From NCBI GenBank assembly GCA_028554795.2, contig CM068832.1, forward strand, positions 84,673,049 to 84,737,048: 64,000 bases of DNA. The letters run 5' to 3'. Origin of the DNA: Sinohyriopsis cumingii (taxonomy: Eukaryota > Mollusca > Bivalvia > Unionida > Unionidae). Shown piece by piece: positions 1 through 9,692 of this stretch (position 1 is its first letter; every line of letters begins with the position of its first letter). The translations under genes were made by a program, and so were the position numbers. The notes under the pieces were generated by a model. The model was not told the DNA's origin. It saw only the letters and a program-made list of their open reading frames with translations, and made no database searches.

Positions 1-387
1 CGTGAACCACATTTTAATTTCTTCTTCGTCTTCTCCGTCAAAAATGACCAAATGGGTTTGACGGGAGTCAGAGACGATGTCGTCGTCTTCTTTAGGAATG
101 CCTTCCACAAACACGATGGAATCGCCTTGACTTTCTCGCCAGAGGCTGTACGCCGATTGCCACTCTTTGTAACACCACACGATCCGCTGAGGAGGTCGAT
201 CGACCAAATGATGTTTATGTTCGATCAAACGTTTGACGAATTCGGTTTTGCCTGAACCGCTAGGTCCAGCAATGAGCATGTTAAAGGGATGGCGAAGATA
301 CAAAGCCTCCCAACTGGCACGATCTAAGTGTTCGTCGATGACTTTGACAGTAGAGGAAGAGGGAGCAGAGACAGCAGAGGTAACCAT
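1..387 (-). pseudogene. Packaging ATPase, N-terminal part (E1, cut by window edge)
   Basis: About 128 codons are visible: the start (ATG at 385-387), Walker A and most of the Walker B region. The rest lies left of the window. See the complete E2 copy at 20822-21541. Confidence 0.85.
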
Positions 388-432
388 AGTGTCTGGAATG
401 TCACTTGTGACACGAAAACAAACAAGACGGGA

Positions 433-463
433 GTTTATATACTTTTTTCAGAACACGTTTATT
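433..463 (-). promoter_or_regulatory. TATA box of the ATPase gene and poly(A) signal of the polymerase gene
   Basis: On the minus strand TATATAAAC (433-441) lies about 46 bases upstream of the ATPase ATG at 387, a normal distance for an RNA polymerase II TATA box. TTTATT at 458-463 reads AATAAA on the minus strand and could end the polymerase-side transcript. The TATA box recurs at 21587, 42730 and 63879. The 388-655 stretch otherwise shows no supported gene. Confidence 0.5.
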
Positions 464-655
464 GAATGTTTCAAACATGAATACGAAAGACGAAAAAAAT
501 ACATAAAAGCCAAAGGCTTAAGTACAAGGATAAAAGGCACATGATAACCATTAATGTGGAATAAACACAAGTGTCTGTACAACATGTTTTGGGTAATGTT
601 CTGACCAGTTCTATAAGGGGGTAAGGTCACACAAGTGTCCTCCCGAAAGGGTCTT

Positions 656-820
656 TCAGGCCTGTCCACGACAGTCCTGTCCTGGGTGACGGGTTCTTCT
701 GGCACCGTCACTAACACAGGTTGAAAAGTCGCAAGGCTCACAATCGCATTCCACTTCAGAAGCCCCACACTTGAATTGTGCCTGTCTAAACTTGTTTTGT
801 GTTTCTCTGAAAGTATTCAT
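656..820 (-). CDS. Small cysteine-rich ORF, 54 aa (E1)
   Basis: An ATG at 818-820 opens a 54-codon frame between polymerase and ATPase. It holds a cysteine cluster (CGASEVECDCEPCDFSTC) and an Arg-rich tail. I do not recognise it. The Cys spacing could bind a metal. Beyond the cluster a neighbouring frame stays open to about 448, so the gene may be longer and frameshifted. The sequence is the same in every copy, but the array is too young for that to show selection. Confidence 0.3.
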   Translation of the reverse strand: MNTFRETQNKFRQAQFKCGASEVECDCEPCDFSTCVSDGARRTRHPGQDCRGQA

Positions 821-852
821 CTTGTTCGCTCGGTCTTGGTAGTCACAATGAA

Positions 853-3800
853 CTATCGATCTTGCCTAGGGTTCCTTTTTATATACAGACCAATACCGAC
901 GTGTCCATACGGTATGGTGAAATGATTGGGAAGTCGCACTCGCTTCTGGTACACGATTTGATAGACTTTTTCCAAGGGTCGACTGACGATGTGGTGAGTA
1001 GGTAAACGTACAATCTTGTTCGGTTGATAGGTGGTCACTTTAAAGTTTGCATCCTCTCCCGATTGCAAGGCTTCTTTCAATACCCCAAAGTTCACCACAC
1101 GACTGGTACGATAATTCAGAGTCAATCCTTTCACTTTACACGTCGTGCGAAATTCTCCTTGTTTGTCCCGGTATTCGTAGCCGTAATTTTTAGGACCACC
1201 ACTGACGAAACTTAGAATCTTGTCGTCGGGATGTTCGTCTGTCCAGGCTCCTAAACGGTCTCCTTCGATGTCAGGGTGCTGTTGACTCGGGTGATGGATG
1301 TAAATGCAACTGTCCGTGTCAAAGTACAGGACACGTTCCCCTAACAGTTCTAAAGCTTCGTACAATTTTAAGCGAGCATGAGCTGTCACGTAAGCCGCAA
1401 AGATGACATTTCCAAAGGGGTCGTCTTGTACAAACTCCAGATCTTCTTCGTAATTGACCAAGATCAAATCCTCTCGAACGACGTCCACGTGTTTCATGTA
1501 TTTGGTTTTGTCGTGAATCATCTGAAAGTAGCGGGAAGGTTCTGTCAAATATTCCGTCTTGGGTAAACGCGGTCGTTGTGCCATTTTACCCCACAAGCAA
1601 TTTAACATCACTTTGGCAAACGACCGCCTGCCTTCGTTTTTCTCAATGTGGTCTAAAGAGATGCCTTCTTGTTCATAGTATTTCTCTTTGAATGTCTTTT
1701 CGTCTTCGGAAGTGTGACACCAGGAAGGATAGCCGCTGGCCGCTGGCTTCTTGCTTCAGTTTCAAAAAGGCATCCACGTAGTCGGCGAAAATGCCTTTCT
1801 GACTGGGGTCACCCTTGTGGTATTGTTGTGTCTTGGGAAAGTGACAAATTTCGTACACTTCTAACAGTTGGTATCCCATGTCCAGAGCTTTGAACAATTC
1901 TACGCTGACCCAGGTTTCCGTCAAGGCCCGTTCTTCCTGGGTGTGCTGACAAGGTTGGTCTTGGTTGCACGTTTCGGCACAAGTACGGCACAATGGAAAC
2001 ATCAGTTTGCCTTGGCAATGGTGAGGTAAGGCGGGATGGTATAGGTTCGTGGGAGGCAAAACTTTACACTTGATCAAGCCTTCGTATTGTCGAATGTTTT
2101 TCAGGTCGATGTGTTCCGTGAACAATTGTGGGTGCCCTGCAGGAAAGGGACAATATTTGCACACGTAAGGATACAGCGAACACACGTCCAAGTATTTGAT
2201 TTCTTCTCCTTTCTCTTCGTCGGCTTGGTACAGCAAACAGGTGGCATTGGTCCTTCCTCCGTATAAACTATCCCTCGGGTTTAGGGGGTCCATCAGCTTG
2301 TAACTTTCCACGGCACGTTTAAACTCGGGATCGGTTTTCATACGTTGATCGTACTCGTGTTCCCACATTTCCACCACTTGGTATCCTTGCTGTTCTAACT
2401 TTAGGCGTCGCTGACAAGTGTCCTGGTACAAGTCTTCCATGGTTCGTTGTAAAAACTGATTTTTAGTGCTACGATCAGGGTAACAGACGGGACATCCGTG
2501 AAATAAGCAACCGTTAAACTCGTACACGATCTTGGGGTTTTCTAAGTCCCAGCCATCGACCGAATACGTTCCGATGGTCTTTTCGCCTCCTCCGTTGCGG
2601 GCATGCTGAATCCATTTGTCTTCCTTGTCGCACAAGTAATGTAACCAATGTAGGGCTTTGACCGAGTATTGACGTTTGACATAGTGGGTCGTTTGAGGAC
2701 TGATGACAGCCACGGTGTTTTCAGGCATGAATCGTAGTCGATACACTAAGGAACACGCTTTGGCAATGGTGCAAGCTTCTTTCAAAGGATCGACCCCTCC
2801 GTGTTCCATGAACAGTTCTCGAAATTTTCCACAGCAACGCCGTAAAATGTCCACGTCAGAACGACAATACTTTAGCATTTCTTCCTGAAAGTCGAAAGGG
2901 TCGGAGGCGTGAGTCTGGTACCAAGCGTAGAAAGCTTCCCGTTGTTCGGTACGCATGTTGTAGGGGTCGTAATAGTGAGCCTCAGGTAAATGGGGTAGAA
3001 CGGCGTGTTGATTGGCTTCCGTATTGAAAAAGTGTGGAAAGTACCCTTTAGCCATTTCTGTCATTCCAAATAATTTAGGCATTCGACTCAAAGGCATGGC
3101 CAAATAGCTCATCGAATCTTTAAACTGCACTTGTCCCACTTGCATGAAAATGATTTTGGCTCCGTTCAAAGTGACTTTAGGACGTTGGGTGCCTTGTTCC
3201 GTATAGTATCTGAGAAGAAACTGTCCATCTATCCGGAGAAATTGTGAGCCATCACTGTGGCATGACGATGACAATCTCCGTAACGTTCGATGTCCTCTTG
3301 GCTCCACGTCTTGTCGATGGGATCTAAGACCCATTGGGCAAAATCGGCTAACGTGTTCTGTCCTCGAAAGATTTTTTCACGCCCTCCGGGAATCTTGCTG
3401 CAGTGAGGGCAATGACTGAAGATAGGTTCTTGAATGCACTTCTCGCACGCTCGATGAGCCACGCAGAAATTAGGAATGTGAATGCCAGTCGCTTGCATAC
3501 ATTCGAAATCGAAAAAGATGAAATTGCCTTTCTTCTTGTGACCGTCCTCTTTCTCTGGTGGGGGTTGGTATTTTTGCACGTAGCATTCGTGTTGCAGGTC
3601 CACGATGTGGTGACAAATGTGACATTTTTTTTTCCTGAACATACGTGTGTCTTGGTACTGTTGGTACGTAGGCCTTGTCGACAAGTAGGGCACAATCTCA
3701 GCAGTTGACAAGCACATTTCTGCTGTGAACCTTGAGTCTTCAGATGTTGTTGGTAACAGGTAGGGCTGACAAACGTGCGCAGACAAGCAGGACAATGTAC

Positions 3801-4927
3801 TCTTTCTTGTCCTTCGCTCAGACAGGGTGGAGAGGCCAAACATCCTGGGCATTTCCATCCGCAATGTTTGTGTTGCTCTCGATTGTTATAGCCATAGTCA
3901 CATTTCTCACAGTAATAACTGTATCCCAGGAATCCAGTGATAGTGGTAATGGTATCGAAATGGTCATCGTGATAATAGATATGAATGTATTTTCCGTCCT
4001 TAAAGTTTTCCCTCGAAAGAACAGAGGTCCGCGCATTTCTTGATGGTGCACTTTCAAGGTGTAGAGTGGAGCTAGGACATCTTGCAATTTCTGCATCTCA
4101 GGAGTGCCACAGGGTGTGTTTTTGGACAGTCCGGCTTGTTGTAACAGGAGTTCTGCTTCGTTTCGTTGTTTGGCTCGGTCGGATCGTTGAATAGTTTTTC
4201 AGGCTCTTTTCCATTCTATCGTGTCGTTCTTGTTGGCATAGGTTCGTCCCACAACGATGGCTCGGGCTAAACACATCTGGTCTTGAGAATTGTGAATTTG
4301 GACGAGACCCTTTTTGGTGTTGCGAAGGTCGTTCACCAATAACACCTTATTGCGTTGTCCGGTCCCTTGAGGAGGAGAGACGTGGGCCATTTTCAGTGTG
4401 GCTTTACCATCGGTGATGTCAAACTGGTCATTAGATTGTCGTACGTGTTGAATCTTGTCCATGACTTTGGAAGGGGTTAGTTCTGCGGGTCTGCTAAACT
4501 CGAGCCAAACAAGGGATTTCAAGCTGTCGTGATCTATGGATAGTGTCAAGCGATCGTCTTCTTTGGGTTGACATTGTCGCTTGAGTGCAGTGAGCAAAGA
4601 ATCCCACATCTCGGTGATAAACCCTTCTGCTTTCTCCAATGGTATGTCGGACTTGAAATCTTTAAACTTCACTGTGTAGGTGTAAGCCGTGGTTCTAAAT
4701 TTTCTAGAGGAGCGCTTTTCCGTCTCTCGAATGGAATAGTACTTTTCAGGGTTGACTAAGGGTGGTGAACTTTGTTTAGAGGGTTCGGATTCTGGTTCAC
4801 TCATGTCCTCTTCAAAATCACTGGCATGAATTTGTGCCAAGACTTCAGCTCTGGTACGAGGCGATAGATCACGTTTCTGCCTCTTACTTTCTTCTTCTTT
4901 CTTCTCGAATGAATAGGATCGTTTCAT
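853..4927 (-). pseudogene. polB: Protein-primed family B DNA polymerase of Polinton type (E1), multiply broken
   Basis: This would replicate the linear element by protein priming. From the N-terminus (ATG 4927) there is a charged region and a domain ending CLARAIVVGR, a Cys/His-rich zinc region (about 3640-3930), the exonuclease with FFDFE (about 3502-3510), MAHNFSG (about 3232-3260) and YCRSDVDIL (about 2845-2870). The VYEFNGCLFHGC insertion typical of Polinton polymerases follows. Palm motif A is DVCSLYP (about 2165-2190), motif B NCLWGK (about 1590-1606) and motif C DTDS (1309-1320). The end is KRVRLPNHFTIPYGH. Breaks shared by all copies: an in-frame TGA at 4199-4201, a frame change at about 4005-4020, one in the 9-T run 3625-3633, a one-base slip at about 3229-3232, and a 7-bp tandem duplication (CGCTGGC twice, 1734-1747). 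All key motifs survive in pieces, but no frame makes a whole enzyme. It is divergent from the zinc-knuckle gene. Confidence 0.93.
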
Positions 4928-4974
4928 CTTGAGTGCAAAACGTCAAATGACTCAAGTTTAAACACCATAGACTA

Positions 4975-5007
4975 ATTTATAGTCATGGCAAACCAGCGTA
5001 TATAAAA
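4975..5007. promoter_or_regulatory. Divergent promoter between polymerase (-) and zinc-knuckle gene (+)
   Basis: TATAAAT on the minus strand (4975-4981) lies 48 bases from the polymerase ATG. TATATAAAA on the plus strand (4999-5007) lies 56 bases from the zinc-knuckle ATG at 5063. The two TATA boxes sit back to back. The same arrangement recurs at 26128-26160 and 47273-47305. Confidence 0.6.
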
Positions 5008-5062
5008 AGGGTGTGTGTCTTGTCCTTTCACTATTCATTTCACTCTCAAACCGAGCACAACG

Positions 5063-5508
5063 ATGGAAGAGACTACCCAGATGGAACGTTTCATCAGAGC
5101 TTTGCGAGGGGTCATTAGAAAATTCTCTTCAGACCAGCCGACGGACTACTCTCCTTCCTTTCGAGATAAAAGTCAAGATACTTGCTATATCTGTCAGAAG
5201 AAAGGGCATTGGTCTTCAGAGTGTCCAGACCGTCAAAAAAGAACAAAAACGGGCTAGAAAAGACAAAAGTCAAGATACCTGTTATTATTGTCAAGAAAAA
5301 GGACATTGGTCTCCAGATTGCCCAAAAACGAAACAAGAGGAGTCAGAAGAAAAGAGGGATTCTTCAGAAGAAGAGAGATTCTTCAGAGGAAGAAAGCAGC
5401 CAGGTGAAGAAAAAGAAACAGGAGAAGAAAAGAAGAAGGGAAGAAAGTGAGGAGGAAGAGGAGGAAAAGACTGTGACGGTGAAGAAATTAAAAAAAAAGA
5501 GAGAGTAA
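5063..5508 (+). pseudogene. Zinc-knuckle (CCHC) protein with charged tail (E1), frameshifted
   Basis: The frame from ATG 5063 gives a short N-terminus and one CCHC knuckle (CYICQKKGHWSSECP), then stops at 5255-5257. A second, near-identical knuckle (CYYCQEKGHWSPDCP) follows at once in another frame, entered at a run of six A (about 5236-5241). A Lys/Glu/Ser-rich tail then runs open to 5508, partly in a third frame. Two tandem knuckles plus a charged tail suggest one gene binding single-stranded nucleic acid, now shifted at A-runs. The earlier ATG at 5015 lies at the expected transcription start, so 5063 is preferred. Tandem CCHC knuckles are usual for retroelement Gag, but no other Gag feature is present. 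Confidence 0.7.
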
Positions 5509-5734
5509 AAAAAGAAACAGAAGAAGTGAATGTAATTTATAAAGTGTTCTGTTGTGAATTGTGAATTGGATTGTAACTATGGAGAAAAGAATACATTAAT
5601 TATATAAGGTAAGTGTCTTTGAGTTTTGATTTTAAATAAGAAGCTACACTCACGCACTCATACACAGACATGTACTATATGGGTAAAATGTTTTTTTTTT
5701 GTGTTGATTTTTGAGTTATTGGCAAATTGAAAGG

Positions 5735-5775
5735 CTATCTCTTTTCGAGAGAAGTGGGTGGCCCTGAAAAGGGCC
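5735..5775 (-). terminator. Histone-type mRNA 3' end, stem-loop A (E1)
   Basis: Minus strand: GGCCCTTTTCAGGGCC (5760-5775) is a perfect 6-bp stem with a 4-base loop and fits the histone stem-loop consensus GGYYYTTYTNARRRCC. It is preceded by an A-run and followed by ACCCA, then a purine-rich TCTCGAAAAGAGATA stretch where U7 snRNP would pair. It starts 22 bases after the stop of the 185-aa gene, a normal histone mRNA distance. The 5509-5734 stretch to its left shows no gene. Confidence 0.85.
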
Positions 5776-5796
5776 TTTTTTGGTGTAGGGGTGAGT

Positions 5797-6354
5797 TTAA
5801 GCAATCAACTTTAACTGCCTTAAGCCTTTGCCACGGCCGAGGCCTACTTCTGATGATGATGATTGGGTTGAAATCACTAAGGGTGGTACGATAGGCTTAG
5901 TCACAGGGTTGGCGTGTTTAGCTCGGGAAGGTCGTGTTCTCTTCGGTCGTGATAAAGAAGTCTGATACATTTGTTTCAGACTTCTTAACTCCGCTAAAAT
6001 GTCCAACAGTACCGTGGCCGTTTGATTTTCACCCTCTTGTTTCTTTGCTGCTGCTTCTTCTTGTTGTTGTTGTTTTCTTACCTCTTCTTGTTGCTGTTGC
6101 TGTTGCTGTAGGAGAAAAGCTTGTTCCGCTTCCTTTTGTCGTTGCATAAATTTCTCCAATTCTTCTTTCTGTCTCTGTCTAAAATTCTCCACTTGCGGTA
6201 ATTAAGAATGAGACGAAGGTTCTGGAACAAATTCTTGCGAGGTAAGAAAATCCACAAAATCCCAATGCACCTCTTCTGAAAGTAAGTCCGGGTTCCCTTG
6301 GGCGGTCTCCACTGCTGATGCACCCCAATGGATCGTTTTCTGAGTTTCCGTCAT
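5797..6354 (-). pseudogene. Q-rich coiled-coil gene (E1), private nonsense mutation
   Basis: Same gene as the intact 185-aa copy at 26950-27507. Here TCA has become TAA at 6202-6204, leaving about 50 codons before the stop. Another difference is Thr for Ile in the basic C-terminal segment. Confidence 0.8.
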
Positions 6355-6573
6355 GTTGAATCACTGTCGCATATATTGACAGCACACAGGCGCTAGCGAA
6401 TCTATATAGACCACATGACGTCACAGACTGCTCTCTTCGGATTGGATGCGGACTGACTGAATTTTGTAACGCGTGTTCGGATTGGTGAATGAACTCAATC
6501 CGTTTCAATCCTTCCTCTACCTATAAATAAGCGCAGTTCACTGCATTGATTCACCTGTTCTCGTCGCCTCACG
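6355..6573. promoter_or_regulatory. Histone-pair-like divergent promoter of the 185-aa (-) and 76-aa (+) genes
   Basis: Plus side: TATAAATA (6522-6529) lies 45 bases before the 76-aa ATG at 6574. Minus side: CTATATAG (6402-6409) lies about 48 bases before the 185-aa ATG at 6354. Between them lie a perfect CRE/ATF palindrome TGACGTCA (6416-6423) and two ATTGG (inverted CCAAT) boxes at 6441 and 6481, each in TTCGGATTGG. This set of motifs resembles metazoan H2A/H2B divergent promoters. It recurs at 27508-27726 and 48654-48872. Confidence 0.65.
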
Positions 6574-6804
6574 ATGTGGACCACAGTTGAATCATCCACC
6601 CTTGTGTCTTCAATGATGTTTAGGACGGACATGCTCATGTATGTCCGGTCCAAGTGGACTGTTGTTGATAGGACAGATACTAGTCTATGGATGAGAAGAG
6701 TTTACATAGAAAGACAAGGATGCCTCCAGAGGGTACTTGTGTATGGACCTGCAGTTAGAAGGAGTTTAAGAAGAAGAAGATGTGACAGATGCCGTCTATG
6801 TTAA
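6574..6804 (+). CDS. 76-aa Arg-rich protein with histone-type 3' end (E1)
   Basis: ATG 6574 follows a TATA box at normal distance. The stop at 6802-6804 lies 24 bases before histone stem-loop B. The protein has Met/Thr/Val-rich and Trp-containing parts and ends in a strongly basic, cysteine-bearing tail (RRSLRRRRCDRCRLC). I recognise no family. The tail suggests DNA or RNA binding, loosely like a protamine, but it has no histone fold. It is identical in all three copies. Promoter, short ORF and 3' signal together make it a credible gene; the function is unknown. Confidence 0.6.
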   Translation: MWTTVESSTLVSSMMFRTDMLMYVRSKWTVVDRTDTSLWMRRVYIERQGCLQRVLVYGPAVRRSLRRRRCDRCRLC

Positions 6805-6819
6805 TATTAATATTAACAT

Positions 6820-7332
6820 AAACCCAAAGGTCCTTTTCAGGGCCACCCATATTTCTCGAAAAGAGATAGCCTTTCGATTGCCTACCCCTTTTTAATTTTT
6901 TTTAACAAAAAATCCCATGTTCAATTCCCCTTGTCCCTAAAGTAGTTTTTTTTTTCTTTTCTAACATGTTCAATTCCCCTTTGTCCCTAGACAAACCCAA
7001 ACTCGATTCCCATGTTCAATTCCCCTTGTCCCTAGACAGACCCAAACTCTATTCCCCATGTTCAATTGCCTTTGTCCCTAGAATCGATATTTTTTTTTTC
7101 CATTGTTCGAATGCCTTTGTCGCTAAAATCAATATTTCCTTTTTTTTCCTTTCTCCAATGTTAAATTCCATTGTCGCTAATCTTACCCAGGGTTTTTTGC
7201 CCATGTTAAATTTCCATTGTCGCTAATCTTACCCAGGGTGGTTAATGTTAAATTTCCATTGTCGCTAATCTTACCCAGGGGGTGTTTTTAATGCTAATTC
7301 CCATTGTCGCTAATCTCACCCCATTCACTACT
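6820..7332. repeat. Right terminal inverted repeat of E1, with 45-bp minisatellite
   Basis: Inverted and nearly identical to the left TIR (10772-10986), but about 300 bases longer. From 6917 to the end it holds about nine degenerate units of about 45 bp. They grade from TTCAATTCCCCTTGTCCCTA on the inner side to AAATTTCCATTGTCGCTAATC on the outer side; the left TIR keeps only about three. It ends CACTACT, the complement of the AGTAGTG start of the left TIR. Confidence 0.92.
6829..6867 (+). terminator. Histone-type mRNA 3' end, stem-loop B, inside right TIR (E1)
   Basis: CCAAA, then GGTCCTTTTCAGGGCC (6829-6844; one G-U pair), then ACCCA, then TCTCGAAAAGAGATA (6853-6867). Flanks and loop match the histone mRNA consensus. 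It serves the 76-aa gene. Confidence 0.85.
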
Positions 7333-7338
7333 GTTGAC
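7333..7338. repeat. Target site duplication GTTGAC, right end of E1
   Basis: GTTGAC directly follows the element end CACTACT. The same six bases directly precede every left TIR. Six-base duplications and AG...CT ends are typical of Polinton integration. Confidence 0.88.
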
Positions 7339-9022
7339 ATATTGGCAAAGGCTGACTCCAAGTTAACATCACTAAAACTATTTTCTGATCTTTTGTCACT
7401 GACACTGTCATCAAAACATCTAAGTAATTCAGAGAAGATGAGCATTTTGAACAGAGAGCTTCGGAGGCATAACAAAAACAAAGAAAGAAGATTAAATAGA
7501 AAAGTGCATACATAATTTTAGTGGATTGATTGGCTCTCCCCAGTGCTGTTTACTATTTGCACGGACAGTAACTTATTTGACAGAGGACTCAAGTTCGTTA
7601 AGTCTCAAGAGAAGATGTATTCTGTAAATATCAGTGAGTTAAAGAATGAAATATTCATATCTCTGGCATTTCTCTTTTGTCATGACATGGTAATGAAGAG
7701 TATTTATCAGCTGAAACCATTCCCAAGTCTAGCAACAAATTATTCATGGAACTTGCTTCTTACCTGCATATTTCAAAAGAGAAGGCAGACATGACATTAC
7801 TGAGAGAGGCTTATGAAAATTTGGGGGTGGGGGATGTACATTGAGAAATCAATTTTAAATGAAATCGTTAAAGGGGTTTCAGTTAAAAGATCCTTCTTCT
7901 GGTTCTCTCATGCTACAGTCTGTGAGGCAGTAGGACAGGTCTTAGCAAAACATTCTTTAGAGATGGTTGTAAAACATGGAGACACAGAATATTTATATCA
8001 GAGGACCTACACTGCAGAAGTCAAGAACAAAACTTCAGAGAATGTGTTTTGACCAGTGTCTATGCATTCACCTTTGGCAGAGCGAATGGTTCATGATGTT
8101 GTAGAGAAAACACTTGTAAAGAGTACTGCAAAACATTCAGTTCTCCAGCAGAACCAGTTTTTGATGAAACTGAAAGATGAGTTGCACAAAGGTAATAGGA
8201 TCAATGACTTTTTCATGGATAACTCAGAATACTTTTGGTAGAACTTATAAGAAGGACAGTGTACCACATTTTTGCAGCATGCAGTACAAAGTGATGAAGA
8301 TACAGTCAAATCAGTGTACAGTACAGTAAATGGAATTCTTGACATGCACACATAATAATAAGTGCTCAGGCTGTTGGCAGTGTAAAGAGAAGCAGAAACT
8401 TCTGAAATTAGCTCTCTAATACCACCATTTTGAGATTGCAGACAAACTAATTACCTTGAATGCCTGTTATACACATGTAAGTCTCTCTAATGCTGCCAGA
8501 CATGGTGACCTCAGTAGAGTTCAGACTATCATGGAGTATTCAAAAGAGGAATCAGGTTTTCAATCCAGAAGGTATTAAGGTAAAAAAGGCATTATGTGTA
8601 GCCTATATATCAGGAAGCCGGCATGTAATAGAGATTTTATTACAAGAAGGTATCACGCTAGATAACATACATGTAGTAGATGATGTACATATGGAGATAT
8701 CAATATTTTTATGAAGGTAGTGGGACATCTGAAATCTCGTAATAAGTGGCATCCACACTGGGAACATGATAGCAAATGTGGGTATTTCTTCCATCTTTAT
8801 ATGTATTTAAATCAGTTTGCTAAAGTTGGATTTGCTTCTTATCAACCTCCATGTTCCACAGCACTTTACATGGCCTCTTGTAATGAGAAGTTTGATGTGG
8901 CAGATTATCTCCTGCAAAATGAAGCAAAAGTGTCAATGGACATGCTTGCAGGGGTGACAGAACATAGTTCAAAGGTAGCTGTTGGTAAAGTGATACAACA
9001 TTTAAAAGTCAGTTGTATCTGA
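7339..9022 (+). pseudogene. Host STAND NTPase/ankyrin gene, part downstream of the insertion (spacer 1)
   Basis: From 7339 the frame ILAKADSKLTSLKLFSDLL continues, in phase across one GTTGAC, the P-loop exon that ends at 10771 in the same spacer. Further pieces in several frames: MELASYLHISKEKADMTLLR (about 7747), HATVCEAVGQVLAKHSLEMV with YLYQRTYTAEVKNKTSENVF (about 7908-8049), and ankyrin-like segments around 8490-9022 (ALYMASCNEKFDVADYLLQ). Such proteins are cytoplasmic NTPases, abundant in molluscs and thought to serve innate immunity. Many stops and frame changes show a pseudogene. Assignment to the nSTAND3 group is by recognition only. Confidence 0.75.
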
Positions 9023-9649
9023 GATCCCCATTGTGATGATGTTTCTAATGTATTAGGAAGAGCTTCTGGGGCACAAACGTATGATGTGTGTGATATGCTG
9101 GTTCAGGAGAAGTCTCAATGACAGTGAAAAATCTACATTGTGTGGTGGGGAGAATTCATATATCATTGAATGTAACATATTTTGCTTAGTGACACTGGAA
9201 GTTTCACCTTAAAATTTGATATGAAGCAACAGAAACTTCACATAAAAGAGGTTGTTAAATGAGCAGAAAAGTACGTCAGTCATACATGGAGAAGAACTTT
9301 TGGAATATCTCCTTTATGTAGATGTATGTTATCAATGGCAGAACATACTGACATGATAAAATAATTAGCATGGAATCAATGGACAGTTATTCTCTTTTAC
9401 TGACAAAAAAGAATGCTGCTTCCATGATGGATACCTGAGATGAATTCAAAATTTAAAGAATACGGCAAATTACAAATAATTAATCACGACTGCTGAACAT
9501 TAAAGTAACTTTTACACGGCCAGAGTCATTTTGCATAACTTCTTCACCTCATGTTTTGATATGTATTAGGATGACAAAATTATTGATTCATTAATATAAT
9601 GATTAAACACTTCACAAATATTATTTATTACTAATACAATGTAAGTCCG

Positions 9650-9692
<43 letters not shown>

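Larger units (their letters stand above)
1..7332. mobile_element. Maverick/Polinton element E1 (right part; left part outside window)
   Basis: This holds the 3' third of the element: start of the packaging ATPase, polymerase B, zinc-knuckle gene, divergent 185-aa/76-aa pair and right TIR. It ends in CACTACT followed by the target duplication GTTGAC at 7333-7338. Confidence 0.93.

Noticed and set aside
448-768. 106-aa minus-strand ORF between polymerase and ATPase
   Set aside because: Low-complexity, hydrophobic 3' half and no TATA or good start. It may hold the tail of a frameshifted Cys-rich gene, but it is not supported as a gene by itself.
5063-5508. Zinc knuckles as part of a nested LTR retrotransposon
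   Set aside because: No protease, reverse transcriptase or LTR nearby, and the region is flanked directly by element genes.
6574-6804. 76-aa gene as a divergent histone
   Set aside because: Histone-type promoter and 3' end suggested it, but no histone-fold helices or known histone tail pattern is visible in any frame.
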